From Parahaliea mediterranea (GTDB lineage: Bacteria > Pseudomonadota > Gammaproteobacteria > Pseudomonadales > Halieaceae), in contig NZ_JAFKCZ010000008.1 in the NCBI RefSeq assembly GCF_017255185.1, positions 231,714 through 295,713 on the forward strand: DNA of 64,000 nucleotides, given 5' to 3'. Below, in pieces: positions 25,698-33,620 of the stretch. Position 1 is the stretch's first letter; each line of letters begins with the position of its first letter. The notes below the pieces were generated by a model. It was not told where the DNA came from, did not search any database, and saw only the letters and a list, made by a program, of their open reading frames with translations. Made by a program: the position numbers and the translations under genes.

Positions 25698-26903
25698 CTA
25701 TATACCCAGAACGGTTTTGGCAATGATGTTTTTCTGGATTTCATTGCTCCCGCCATAGATAGACGCCTTTCTGTTGTTGAAGTACCACGGCGTCCTGTTC
25801 ACATAGCTCTCCACGCAACCAGCCTGATCGACTTCCGCATTTCCAAGGTAGTGATCGGGCCGGTACGGCAGGCCCGCCATGCCGGCTGCCTCGACAAACA
25901 GCTCATCGATTCGCTGGGCAACTTCAGTACCACAAACTTTGAGTATCGAGGATTGAGGCCCCGGCGACTCACCGGTACTAAGAGCAGACAGCGTGCGTAA
26001 CTCAGTAAACTCCAGCGCCTTCAGCTCAATCTCGAGTTCGGCAAGCTTTCGCGAAAAAGCCGGGTCATCACTCAAAAAACCACCCAGGCCATCGGGCGTC
26101 ACCAAAAGCAGTGATTTCAGTTGTGACAAGCGCTGCCTCGAAATGGCAACTTTGGCGATATTCGTGCGCTCATGGTTCAAAAGAAATTTTGCATAGCTCC
26201 AGCCCTTGTTTTCCTCGCCTATTCGATTATCGACAGGAACCTTGACATCATTCAGGAATACTTCGTTGACTTCGTGCGCACCGTCGAGCGTAATGATCGG
26301 CGAAACCGTGATACCCGGAGATGTCATATCAATCAAGAGAAAGGTAATGGCTTCCTGGCTCTTCACATCGGCAGCGCCTGTGCGAACCAGGCAGAACATC
26401 CAATCCGCGCGATGCGCGTACGTCGTCCAGGTTTTCGCGCCATTAACCACGTAATGATCACCGCGCCTCACCGCTGTCGTCGTCAACGCCACGAGATCGG
26501 AACCGGCATTAGGCTCTGAATAGCCCTGGCACCACCAAGTATCGCTACTGAGAATCGACGGCAGGAAACGCTGCTTTTGCTCGTCCGTGCCAAAGGTGTA
26601 GATCACCGGGCCAACCATCTTCAAGCCGAAGGATATAAATTCCGGCGCGTAGGCCCTGGCGCATTCTTTTTCAAAGATATGCTTCTGTACCGGAGTCCAG
26701 CCGGTACCACCATACTGTCGCGGCCAGTTGACACCCGCCCAGCCTCGCTCATACACGACTTTCTGCCACCGCACATGTTGTTCCTTCGATAAGCGGCCGC
26801 CAGACTCCACACGCCCCCGTATGTCATCCGGCAACTCACTGCCGAGGAACCGCCTAACCTCATCCTGAAAATCCAAGTCATCGCTTGACAGCTCGGCGTT
26901 CAT
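25698..26903 (-). CDS. Acyl-CoA dehydrogenase, catalytic-type member of a pair
   Basis: A 401-residue acyl-CoA dehydrogenase. Landmarks are WPRQYGGTGWTPVQ, CQGYSEPNAGSDLVALTTTA, LLNHERTNIAKVAI (position of the likely catalytic Glu) and the FAD-binding end KASIYGGSNEIQKNIIAKTV. The frame is open to 27062, but ATG at 26903 has GGAGG nine bases upstream, and the upstream residues do not resemble the family. It is the first gene of a two-gene unit with the dehydrogenase at 24559. It diverges from the LLM monooxygenase, with operator copy D in between. Confidence 0.88.
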   Translation of the reverse strand: MNAELSSDDLDFQDEVRRFLGSELPDDIRGRVESGGRLSKEQHVRWQKVVYERGWAGVNWPRQYGGTGWTPVQKHIFEKECARAYAPEFISFGLKMVGPVIYTFGTDEQKQRFLPSILSSDTWWCQGYSEPNAGSDLVALTTTAVRRGDHYVVNGAKTWTTYAHRADWMFCLVRTGAADVKSQEAITFLLIDMTSPGITVSPIITLDGAHEVNEVFLNDVKVPVDNRIGEENKGWSYAKFLLNHERTNIAKVAISRQRLSQLKSLLLVTPDGLGGFLSDDPAFSRKLAELEIELKALEFTELRTLSALSTGESPGPQSSILKVCGTEVAQRIDELFVEAAGMAGLPYRPDHYLGNAEVDQAGCVESYVNRTPWYFNNRKASIYGGSNEIQKNIIAKTVLGI

Positions 26904-27075
26904 ATCAACCATCCTCCATTCCCACAGGCAGACATTCTGCCACCTGCATAGTGTTTTATCAGACCAGCTCGGTGAACCCAAACAGACGTTACCGGCGAAT
27001 CCACGGTACAGCCCGCTCCGCGAGTTCCGCTGACCAGCGCCGGACCCGGCGGCATCAAACAAACCTCATTTGACT

Positions 27076-27099
27076 TATATAATACATCTCTGTATCGTC
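27076..27099. promoter_or_regulatory. Island operator copy D (between dehydrogenase pair and LLM gene)
   Basis: ATATAATAC (ATAC at 27082-27085), ATCTCT, GTAT (27092-27095) CG. It is in a divergent promoter region and could control both directions. Confidence 0.68.
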
Positions 27100-27167
27100 A
27101 AGTTAAAGTGAATTGCACTCGCCCGTCGTTTGCAGAAACAGATCCACGAAATAAAGGAGTTGCACTA

Positions 27168-28238
27168 ATGGATATTGGCATTCAGCAGCAGTTTTCATCA
27201 TTTGGTTGGCAAGACATATCCGACAGTGAAGTCTATGCCCAGGAAATGGAAATGACGGTCCTCGCCGAAGAGCTTGGATACGACACCACCTGGGCGCTGG
27301 AGCACCACTTTACGAATTACTCCTTCTGCCCGGACAACCTGGCATTCCTGTGCTGGGCTGCTGCCAGGACAGAACGAATCAAGCTGGGCACCGGGGCGGT
27401 AATTCTGCCGTGGAACGACCCCCTGAGGGTTACAGAAAAAGCATGCATGCTTGATGAGCTTTCTGGTGGCCGCCTGAAATTCGGCATGGGGAGGGGCCTC
27501 TCGAGACGGGAGTTCGATCACTTTACCGGTATTGAACTGGGCGAGAGCCGCGAGCGCTTCGACGAGGCTTCGCAAATGATCATCAAGGCACTTGAATGCG
27601 GCTTTATCGAGGGTGAGGGTCCTTTCTATCCACAAAAACGCGTCGAAATTCGTCCGCGTCCGCGGACATCGTTCAAGGACCGCACATATGCAGTAGCCAA
27701 CTCCGAAGATTCGGTAAAGGCTGCGGCGGCGGCTGGCGCGGCCATGATCATGTTTGCGGAAAAAGCCTGGGAAAAGCGACTTCCGACAATCGAGTATCAC
27801 CGCGAGCTCTATCAGGAGCTCTACGGGTCGACGCCCCGCCCCATTGTTGTTGGAGATTTTACTTTCTGTCACGAAGACGCCGACTGCGCAAAAGAAGTCG
27901 CGGAAAAGGCGTTAACGACATATCTTTCGTGCATACTTCACCACTATGAGCTGGCGGGCACGCACCTGGCCGATGCCGCGGGCTATTCCGCCTATGCCAA
28001 AGCGGCCGAGATCTTGCGAACCGACGAGGGCCTGAGCAAGTATGTGGAGGGCTACCTGAAGAGCGTCTCCTACGGCACGCCCGAGCAAATCATCAATACG
28101 CTGCGGGAACGTCGCGATATTATTGGCGATTTTGATCTTTCGACATCATTCCGTTTTGGCGGCCTTGAGTTCGACGATGCGAAAGCCAGTATGAAATTGT
28201 TCGCGGAAAAGGTTATGCCGGAACTGCGTACCTGGTAA
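27168..28238 (+). CDS. LLM-class flavin-dependent monooxygenase (luciferase-like)
   Basis: A 356-residue TIM-barrel enzyme of the bacterial luciferase-like family. Recognisable segments are EEGLYD-like ELGYDTTWALEHHFTNYSFC, RIKLGTGAVILPWNDPLRV, MLDELSGGRLKFGMGRG and SRERFDEASQMIIKAL. Such enzymes use reduced FMN from a separate reductase, or F420, to oxygenate substrates; in terpenoid pathways they act as Baeyer-Villiger enzymes. ATG at 27168 has AAAGGAG upstream; the longer frame from 27108 lacks one. A flavin reductase of the matching type is encoded at 39007 behind the same operator motif, which supports FMN use. The substrate is unknown. Confidence 0.87.
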   Translation: MDIGIQQQFSSFGWQDISDSEVYAQEMEMTVLAEELGYDTTWALEHHFTNYSFCPDNLAFLCWAAARTERIKLGTGAVILPWNDPLRVTEKACMLDELSGGRLKFGMGRGLSRREFDHFTGIELGESRERFDEASQMIIKALECGFIEGEGPFYPQKRVEIRPRPRTSFKDRTYAVANSEDSVKAAAAAGAAMIMFAEKAWEKRLPTIEYHRELYQELYGSTPRPIVVGDFTFCHEDADCAKEVAEKALTTYLSCILHHYELAGTHLADAAGYSAYAKAAEILRTDEGLSKYVEGYLKSVSYGTPEQIINTLRERRDIIGDFDLSTSFRFGGLEFDDAKASMKLFAEKVMPELRTW

Positions 28239-28559
28239 ATCAGTAGACGCAACAGAAAGCACCAAGCCCCCTCCAGCCAAGCAAGGCGAGGGGGCGGCCT
28301 TGCCATCGGGTCATGCCTGGCTAGTGCCACTGTCTCTTGCATGCAAGAAGACGTGCAGAAAACGTTACTCACGCGCTAAACTTTCACATCCCCCCGATAA
28401 AGCATCCGTTGCGAAATATCACGATTTTTATAGTCATTCTTGTCGCGCGACAATAGCGACAACAGGGCCATTCCAAGGAATGGCCCTGTTGTCGAAGGGC
28501 TAGGGACAAGGCGGCTTCACATGCTCGCGGATCGTGGCCAGGATACCCACCAGCTACAA
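28239..28559. other. Gap between convergent LLM and MaoC genes
   Basis: About 320 bases. It contains the palindrome TTGTCGCGCGACAA (28440-28453) and the 38-base inverted repeat described separately (28457-28494). No gene is supported in the rest. Confidence 0.5.
28457..28494. terminator. Perfect 18-bp inverted repeat between convergent genes
   Basis: The arms 28457-28474 and 28477-28494 are exact complements separated by two bases; the core reads GGCCATTCC-AA-GGAATGGCC. It lies between the ends of the LLM and MaoC genes. A bidirectional terminator is likely, though no T-run follows on the plus strand. Confidence 0.65.
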
Positions 28560-29825
28560 CTAGCTGCTAGCGACCCTGCGGTTGTGCTCGGCAAGAAACG
28601 CAATGGCCTTGCTTTTCAACTCTCGTGGAGGCTCAGGAAGGACCACCGGACCGCCCTCCTTTGTAGGCAGGGAAATCGTTGCATCGGCCAGCGCAGTTTC
28701 CTCGCCACGTTGATTGGTGGCGGAAATCGACACATCAACCAAATACTGGCTGTCCTCTTCGTATTTCCTAACGACCTTGCCCGTGAGAATCTGAAGATCG
28801 CCCATGTAATTGAACTTCCTTATCTGATCCTTCTGGCTGAGGACGAAACCGTCATCACCAGCCCAGTCGGTCAGGAGGTGATGCAACCAGAACTCACGCT
28901 GGAGACCCCAGTCATAGGCATCGGGATTGCCAACCGCCGTCGCCGCGACGGGATCCCAATGCACCCTTGCGTTAGTGTCGGGAAATCCCTGCGCGTTAGG
29001 CGAATACATAGTCGGCATAATCGCCCTGTCCTTGGCAGCGACCCTTCCGCTCGCAAGCATGCGATAGGGGGCGAGGCCATAGCCTGCATTATGCGCAAGG
29101 ATGACATCGGTAATAGTCAGGGGGCCTTTTTGTATCGGCTCAATCGTATCGCCGACACCGACATCCTCCCAGTATCTGGACTCGGATCCGCGGGGTTTCT
29201 CGGCCATGTACTTTGCATCAATCCGGGCAATGTCGTCCTCGGCATAACTTGCGGACTGGATATCCTTGTATTTCCCCTTCTCCCTGGCCGCTTTTCGGTT
29301 CGCCATGATTCGCAGGGCGCGATAGATACCTACGATATCGCCACGCTGATTGAACTTCACATAACGCCGAACAATATGCACGGTGCGTCCGCCGAATTCC
29401 GACGATTTTACCTCGACGCTTTCTTCCCCCTCGAAGCTATATATTGTATCGCCGGGATACATCGGCCGGTACCAGGTCCAGGTTCCACCCGACATGAAAA
29501 TCTGACAGCCCTTGAACAGACCCCGGGTGCGTTTTTTCAGTTCTTTGGGGAACCCTTCCCCAAGCAGCGGCTTATTCACCACCGCGGTCATGATTGACGG
29601 CGCTATCACACTTCCCCAGCGCGTCTTTCGCGCGTATGCGCTATCGGAATACAGCGGGTTGTCGTCACCGATACTTAGCGCAAAATTGCGAATCGCGTCG
29701 GTCGAAAGCTGGGAGTGATACTCATGACCACGGTTGGCAATATCGACACCTATAAGCTCTCGCTGCAGCGAGATATCCTCATCCGTTATCTGGCCCTGGT
29801 TGCTTTCTTTGTTTTCTTCACTCAT
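28560..29825 (-). CDS. Double-hotdog MaoC-like acyl-CoA dehydratase
   Basis: A 421-residue protein with two hotdog domains. The N-terminal one (about residues 25-170) has FALSIGDDNPLYSD followed by GSVIAPSIM, matching the (R)-hydratase/FAS1-like dehydratase pattern. The second (about 215-395) has DVILAHNAGYG and HHLLTDWAGDDGF. Single chains with two hotdogs hydrate bulky enoyl-CoAs in steroid and other complex-lipid pathways. AAGGAG precedes the ATG. It is the last gene of an MFS-NUDIX-MaoC unit on the minus strand (gaps of 79 and 32 bases). A stereochemistry opposite to that of the crotonases is expected from the family. Confidence 0.84.
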   Translation of the reverse strand: MSEENKESNQGQITDEDISLQRELIGVDIANRGHEYHSQLSTDAIRNFALSIGDDNPLYSDSAYARKTRWGSVIAPSIMTAVVNKPLLGEGFPKELKKRTRGLFKGCQIFMSGGTWTWYRPMYPGDTIYSFEGEESVEVKSSEFGGRTVHIVRRYVKFNQRGDIVGIYRALRIMANRKAAREKGKYKDIQSASYAEDDIARIDAKYMAEKPRGSESRYWEDVGVGDTIEPIQKGPLTITDVILAHNAGYGLAPYRMLASGRVAAKDRAIMPTMYSPNAQGFPDTNARVHWDPVAATAVGNPDAYDWGLQREFWLHHLLTDWAGDDGFVLSQKDQIRKFNYMGDLQILTGKVVRKYEEDSQYLVDVSISATNQRGEETALADATISLPTKEGGPVVLPEPPRELKSKAIAFLAEHNRRVASS

Positions 29826-29857
29826 CTCATTCTCCTTGGTATCGCTCGATACGATGG

Positions 29858-30484
29858 CTATCGAAATTCATGCAATCGATTGGAACTAAAAACCTTCATG
29901 GGAGCATCGATCGACAATCCAGCCTGACTCACCTCGATATCGCCGCTGGACTTGATGCGTCCAATATGCACCCCGTATTTACTTGCTTTCATCTCCTGGT
30001 AAAACGTCTGTGATGACAGGTTTAGAACCGGATAAGCCAGTTCCCGGCCATGCAATTCCTCATATTTCAAAAACCTGACTTCCGACGCCTCAGCTGTTTC
30101 CCTCAGGAAATCCTGCCCCTTATACGGCAGCCGAAAATGCACGTGAACCTGATTAATCGCTTCTATGGTGCCGACACTGTAGAGTCGAAGCTCCCTGGGC
30201 GAAGCCTTCAATCCGGTTTCTTCGTACAGCTCTCTCAACGCGCCTTCTTGCAGTGTTTCACCCAATTCCATGAATCCCGAGGGCAAGCTCCAGGTGTTGA
30301 TACGAGGCTCGGTCCGCCGCTTTATCCACATCACGCGATCATCGGCGTGCACAACGCATGCCACAAGAATGGTTGGATTGATGTAGTGGATGAATCCACA
30401 CGAGAGGCAACCTTTCCTGAGAACGTTGTCGCCGTCGGGCACGAAGCTTTCCAACGCGCTACCGCAGTTAGAGCAAAAGTTCAT
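29858..30484 (-). CDS. NUDIX hydrolase with N-terminal zinc ribbon
   Basis: A 208-residue protein with four Cys in two pairs (FCSNC, then GCLSCGF), forming a zinc ribbon in the first ~35 residues, and a full NUDIX box, GFMELGETLQEGALRELYEE followed by TGL. This domain order resembles NudC-type NADH pyrophosphatases and related nucleotide or CoA-ester hydrolases. The frame is open upstream to 30631, but the MNFCSNCG start at 30484 has GGAG and gives the intact ribbon. It lies between an MFS gene and a MaoC gene in one probable operon, so it may clean up a CoA or nucleotide by-product. Confidence 0.85.
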   Translation of the reverse strand: MNFCSNCGSALESFVPDGDNVLRKGCLSCGFIHYINPTILVACVVHADDRVMWIKRRTEPRINTWSLPSGFMELGETLQEGALRELYEETGLKASPRELRLYSVGTIEAINQVHVHFRLPYKGQDFLRETAEASEVRFLKYEELHGRELAYPVLNLSSQTFYQEMKASKYGVHIGRIKSSGDIEVSQAGLSIDAPMKVFSSNRLHEFR

Positions 30485-30563
30485 AATGCGCTCTCCGCTG
30501 GGCAAGGCCATTGCCGCCGAGTCTCCTTGATGGACGCCAGCATGCCGTTTGCGCCAGTCATTG

Positions 30564-31832
30564 CTAGGCGCGGCCGGATCCAGCGAGCTCGTCACAACTG
30601 GCCAGGCAACAATAGAACACCGTTCCGACAACCATAATTACCGCGGCTGTCGTAAAAACCATGGTCCAGGAATTGGTTGCCTGTAAAATCGCACCGCTGA
30701 CATAAACGCCTACGATGCCGGGTAAAGTTCCAAAAGTATTGGCTATACCAAGCAAGGTACCTGCCTGTCTGGGCGCAATGTCGATGTGATTGGCGCCAAA
30801 CCCGCCAGCGGAGCACGCGCCGAACGCGCACCCAATGGAGATGATGGCAATTGCCTCGACGGCACTACCGGCATGACCAACAACCAGCAGCGTAATCGTG
30901 TAACCCAAACCAGAAACGACCTGCATCGCCACTCTAACGCGTCGAACCGGAATCCCCCTTTGAACGCAGTGATCCGCGAGCTTGCCGGCCACATTCAGGA
31001 AAATGAACGAGACAATATATGGCGCTACGCTAAAAATGCCGACGGAAGAAAACTCAACCCCCAGTCCCGATGTGACGAAGGTAGGCAACCAGGCAAGTAA
31101 TACATAGAGCGTCCAGTTATTGGAAAAGGTCGCCATGATGATGGCCCATACGGAGGCACGGGAAAGCATGGCCTTGGTGCTCATCTTGACTGACTGCTGC
31201 GCGGGCTCCTCGCCACACGTGCCGACCTCTTCATTCACATTCACGTCAATGGAATCAGCGGCTTTAACCACCTTCTTCCACGCGAGACACCAGACAATGC
31301 CCATCGCGCCGTAAAGGTAAAAGGACCACTCCCACCCCAGATGAATTATGATCAAAGGGGTTAGCAGCAGCGCGACGACCGTCCCCAGGGGTATACCACT
31401 GGTACTCGTCGCAAGCGCTCCCGAAACCTGGCCTGCAGGCACAATGCGCGCGAAAAGACTGTATATCGAGGGAAACGTTACCGCTTCTCCCAATCCCATG
31501 AGAACCCTCGAAGCGATTAACGCAAAGAGACTGAAATTCGCGGCGGCCGGCGCGACAATTGTGCAGATCGACCAAAAAACAACTCCAACCCCCAGTACCA
31601 ACGCGCCGCCATAGCGGTCGGCCAGCCAACCGCCAGCCACCTGCGTCAGCATGTATCCGAAGAAGAACGACGACAGCACCATCCCCTGTGTCCGGGCATC
31701 CCAACCGAATTCCGCAGCCATTGGGATAACAGCGACCGACATGTTCACTCGGTCGATATAGCATATCACCACGGCCACCGTGGCCAGTGCGATGATCATG
31801 TTTTGGCTAGTCTTATCTACGCTATTTCTCAT
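30564..31832 (-). CDS. MFS transporter 2 (anion:cation symporter-like)
   Basis: A 422-residue, 12-helix major facilitator. The ACS-type signature is in VVICYIDRVNMSVAVIPMAA and YMLTQVAGGWLADRYGG. These carriers usually take up organic anions with protons. It starts at ATG 31832 with only a weak Shine-Dalgarno, and operator copy F lies 54 bases upstream. The NUDIX and MaoC genes follow on the same strand. It would complement MFS 1, possibly importing an acidic substrate or intermediate. Confidence 0.88.
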   Translation of the reverse strand: MRNSVDKTSQNMIIALATVAVVICYIDRVNMSVAVIPMAAEFGWDARTQGMVLSSFFFGYMLTQVAGGWLADRYGGALVLGVGVVFWSICTIVAPAAANFSLFALIASRVLMGLGEAVTFPSIYSLFARIVPAGQVSGALATSTSGIPLGTVVALLLTPLIIIHLGWEWSFYLYGAMGIVWCLAWKKVVKAADSIDVNVNEEVGTCGEEPAQQSVKMSTKAMLSRASVWAIIMATFSNNWTLYVLLAWLPTFVTSGLGVEFSSVGIFSVAPYIVSFIFLNVAGKLADHCVQRGIPVRRVRVAMQVVSGLGYTITLLVVGHAGSAVEAIAIISIGCAFGACSAGGFGANHIDIAPRQAGTLLGIANTFGTLPGIVGVYVSGAILQATNSWTMVFTTAAVIMVVGTVFYCCLASCDELAGSGRA

Positions 31833-31885
31833 TATTTCAACCCGCGTAAAAACGACGTCCCGAGCACGGGATCGCTACGACTTAA

Positions 31886-31908
31886 ACGATACATTAAAGT
31901 ACTATATC
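31886..31908. promoter_or_regulatory. Island operator copy F (before MFS transporter 2)
   Basis: ATAC (31889-31892), ATTAAA, GTAC (31899-31902) followed by TATAT. Confidence 0.65.
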
Positions 31909-31996
31909 ATACGCTATAAGCCTTTCCTAGCAGGCATCCCCTCATCGACCCGCTCACAAAGAGGCGCGCAAGCGGTGGTTGGTTTTAATGGACAGA

Positions 31997-32019
31997 ACAA
32001 TACATATATGTATCGTATA
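31997..32019. promoter_or_regulatory. Island operator copy G (before the small protein and MDR reductase)
   Basis: ATAC (32000-32003), ATATAT, GTAT (32010-32013) followed by CGTAT. It lies about 65 bases before the plus-strand small gene, in the same divergent region as copy F. Confidence 0.66.
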
Positions 32020-32082
32020 GGCTTTATATGAACGACAATGACTGGATTCTAGTCACCGGGCGCCGCAAAACACGAGGTAACC

Positions 32083-32364
32083 ATGGTATTTACCCAGGTA
32101 GACACGAGCACCGATTATCTTGCCGACCTTTTTGACGCCCGGACGCAAAACAAGTGGGCTATTACACGCTCCGGAGGGAAGTACGGAATAAGCATTCTTT
32201 CCGAACCACGCGCTTCAATAGACAAATGTACGGATGCCATTAAGGCTGCGCTTTACCAGGACCAGGGAAAGGATGAATCGAGCGCGGCAACCGAGAGAAC
32301 CTCGAGGTCCGCGATGCAAGCCTTGACCGACGCTGTACGTGCTTTCTCTTCCGGCGCCTCGTAG
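32083..32364 (+). CDS. Small hypothetical protein
   Basis: A 93-residue product that I do not recognise. It has no signal peptide or membrane segment. It begins MVFTQVDTSTDYLADLFDAR, has one Cys, and ends with an Ala/Ser-rich stretch predicted helical. GAGG lies just before the ATG. It is the first reading frame after operator copy G and 42 bases before the MDR reductase, which is the main reason to believe it is a real gene of the regulon. A spurious frame cannot be excluded. Confidence 0.55.
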   Translation: MVFTQVDTSTDYLADLFDARTQNKWAITRSGGKYGISILSEPRASIDKCTDAIKAALYQDQGKDESSAATERTSRSAMQALTDAVRAFSSGAS

Positions 32365-32406
32365 CCAGAAACACACAATCACACTATTAGCCAGGGTACT
32401 TACATT

Positions 32407-33549
32407 ATGAATAGTTCTAAAAATGGGCTGGTACTGAACTCGACAGCCACCAGTGAACACACGATCGAGCTCACACTGGACAGCGCGCCGATACCTGTCC
32501 CCAAGGATGACGAAGTGGTAGTTCGTGTTGAAGCCACGCCAATCAACCCGTCTGATCTTGCGCTCTTGCTCGCGTTCGCGGATGTATCCCAGGGCATCAC
32601 GTCGGGCAGCGGCGCGGCAACTAGGTTCTCCGCTCCCCTGACAGCCGAGAGCGACTCAGCAATCGCGAATCGCCTGGGGGTGCCCCAGCGTTGCGGGAAC
32701 GAAGGAGCGGGCACGGTGATCAGCGCCGGATCCGGTCAAGCCGCCCAGGCTTTACTTGGAAAAAAAGTCGCCGTTATGGACGGCGCGCTCTATTGCCAGT
32801 ACCGAAAGTTACAGGCAAGCCAGTGCGTTCCCCTCGAGGACAGCACCACGCCGCAACAAGCGGCCGCTTGCTTTGTCAATCCGATGACCGCCCTCGGAAT
32901 GGTGGAGCAGGCAAGACGCAAGAACTGCACGGCAATAGTACATACCGCCGCGGCCTCATCACTCGGATTAATGCTGAATCGACTCTGCCTCGTTGAAAAT
33001 ATCGACCTCGTCAATATCGTCCGGCGACCTTCACAAGCCGAGCAGCTGCGATCGGAGGGCGCCAGGTACGTGGTAGACTCCAGCTCGGATACTTTTAAAG
33101 AAGATCTGGTCGAAGCGATCACTCAAACAAATGCCTATATGGCTTTTGACGCCGTAGGTGGCGGGAGCTACATCAACGACATACTGGGCTGCATGGAGGC
33201 CGCCGCGCGTCGCACGCACACACCCAATGGACCCTACGGCACCAATGTTCATAAACAAGTGTATGTGTACGGCAGACTGGACACACAGCCGTTCATGGTT
33301 GATCTTGGCGTTGGTTTTAGCTGGAGCGTTGAGGGCTTTCTGCTTCCCGCCCTGCTCGCCGAGCTGAAGCCCGAGAGAGTCGCACAGCTCCGGCGTCGCG
33401 CGGTAAGCGAAGTAAAAACGACTTTTCGTTCACGGTTTGCGAAGGAGATTTCTCTTGCGCAAGCGCTGCAACAAGAAAATATTATCGAATACAGCAAGGC
33501 GGGGACGGGCGCCAAGTACCTGATCAACCCCTCTCTCGACGTAAAGTAA
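32407..33549 (+). CDS. MDR-superfamily reductase (zinc-free quinone reductase-like)
   Basis: A 380-residue medium-chain dehydrogenase/reductase. It has EVVVRVEATPINPSDLALLL (substrate domain), CGNEGAGTVISAGSG, and the nucleotide-binding region around AIVHTAAASSLGLMLNRLC and DLVNIVRRPSQAEQL. The Cys and His ligands of zinc alcohol dehydrogenases are missing, so it should act as a zinc-independent enone/quinone or enoyl reductase. An unusual insertion of about 25 residues (TSGSGAATRFSAPLTAESDS) sits in the N-terminal domain. It follows the small protein and ends in a shared hairpin with TonB receptor 2. Confidence 0.85.
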   Translation: MNSSKNGLVLNSTATSEHTIELTLDSAPIPVPKDDEVVVRVEATPINPSDLALLLAFADVSQGITSGSGAATRFSAPLTAESDSAIANRLGVPQRCGNEGAGTVISAGSGQAAQALLGKKVAVMDGALYCQYRKLQASQCVPLEDSTTPQQAAACFVNPMTALGMVEQARRKNCTAIVHTAAASSLGLMLNRLCLVENIDLVNIVRRPSQAEQLRSEGARYVVDSSSDTFKEDLVEAITQTNAYMAFDAVGGGSYINDILGCMEAAARRTHTPNGPYGTNVHKQVYVYGRLDTQPFMVDLGVGFSWSVEGFLLPALLAELKPERVAQLRRRAVSEVKTTFRSRFAKEISLAQALQQENIIEYSKAGTGAKYLINPSLDVK

Positions 33550-33564
33550 GCCTTAAAAGGCGCA

Positions 33565-33597
33565 CCTGCTGCCAACGTCCATCGACGTGGCAGCAGG
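33565..33597. terminator. Bidirectional terminator-like hairpin
   Basis: CCTGCTGCCA (33565-33574) pairs with TGGCAGCAGG (33588-33597) across a 13-base loop that itself holds ACGT/ACGT. It is located between convergent genes, 16 bases after the MDR stop. Confidence 0.65.
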
Positions 33598-33620
33598 CAT
33601 TGATTGCGCCAACTACCCCA

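Noticed and set aside
29839-29852. GTATCGCTCGATAC palindrome before the MaoC gene
   Set aside because: The half-site order is reversed and the centre is different. It lies inside a probable operon with only 32 bases between genes, so it was not counted as an operator.
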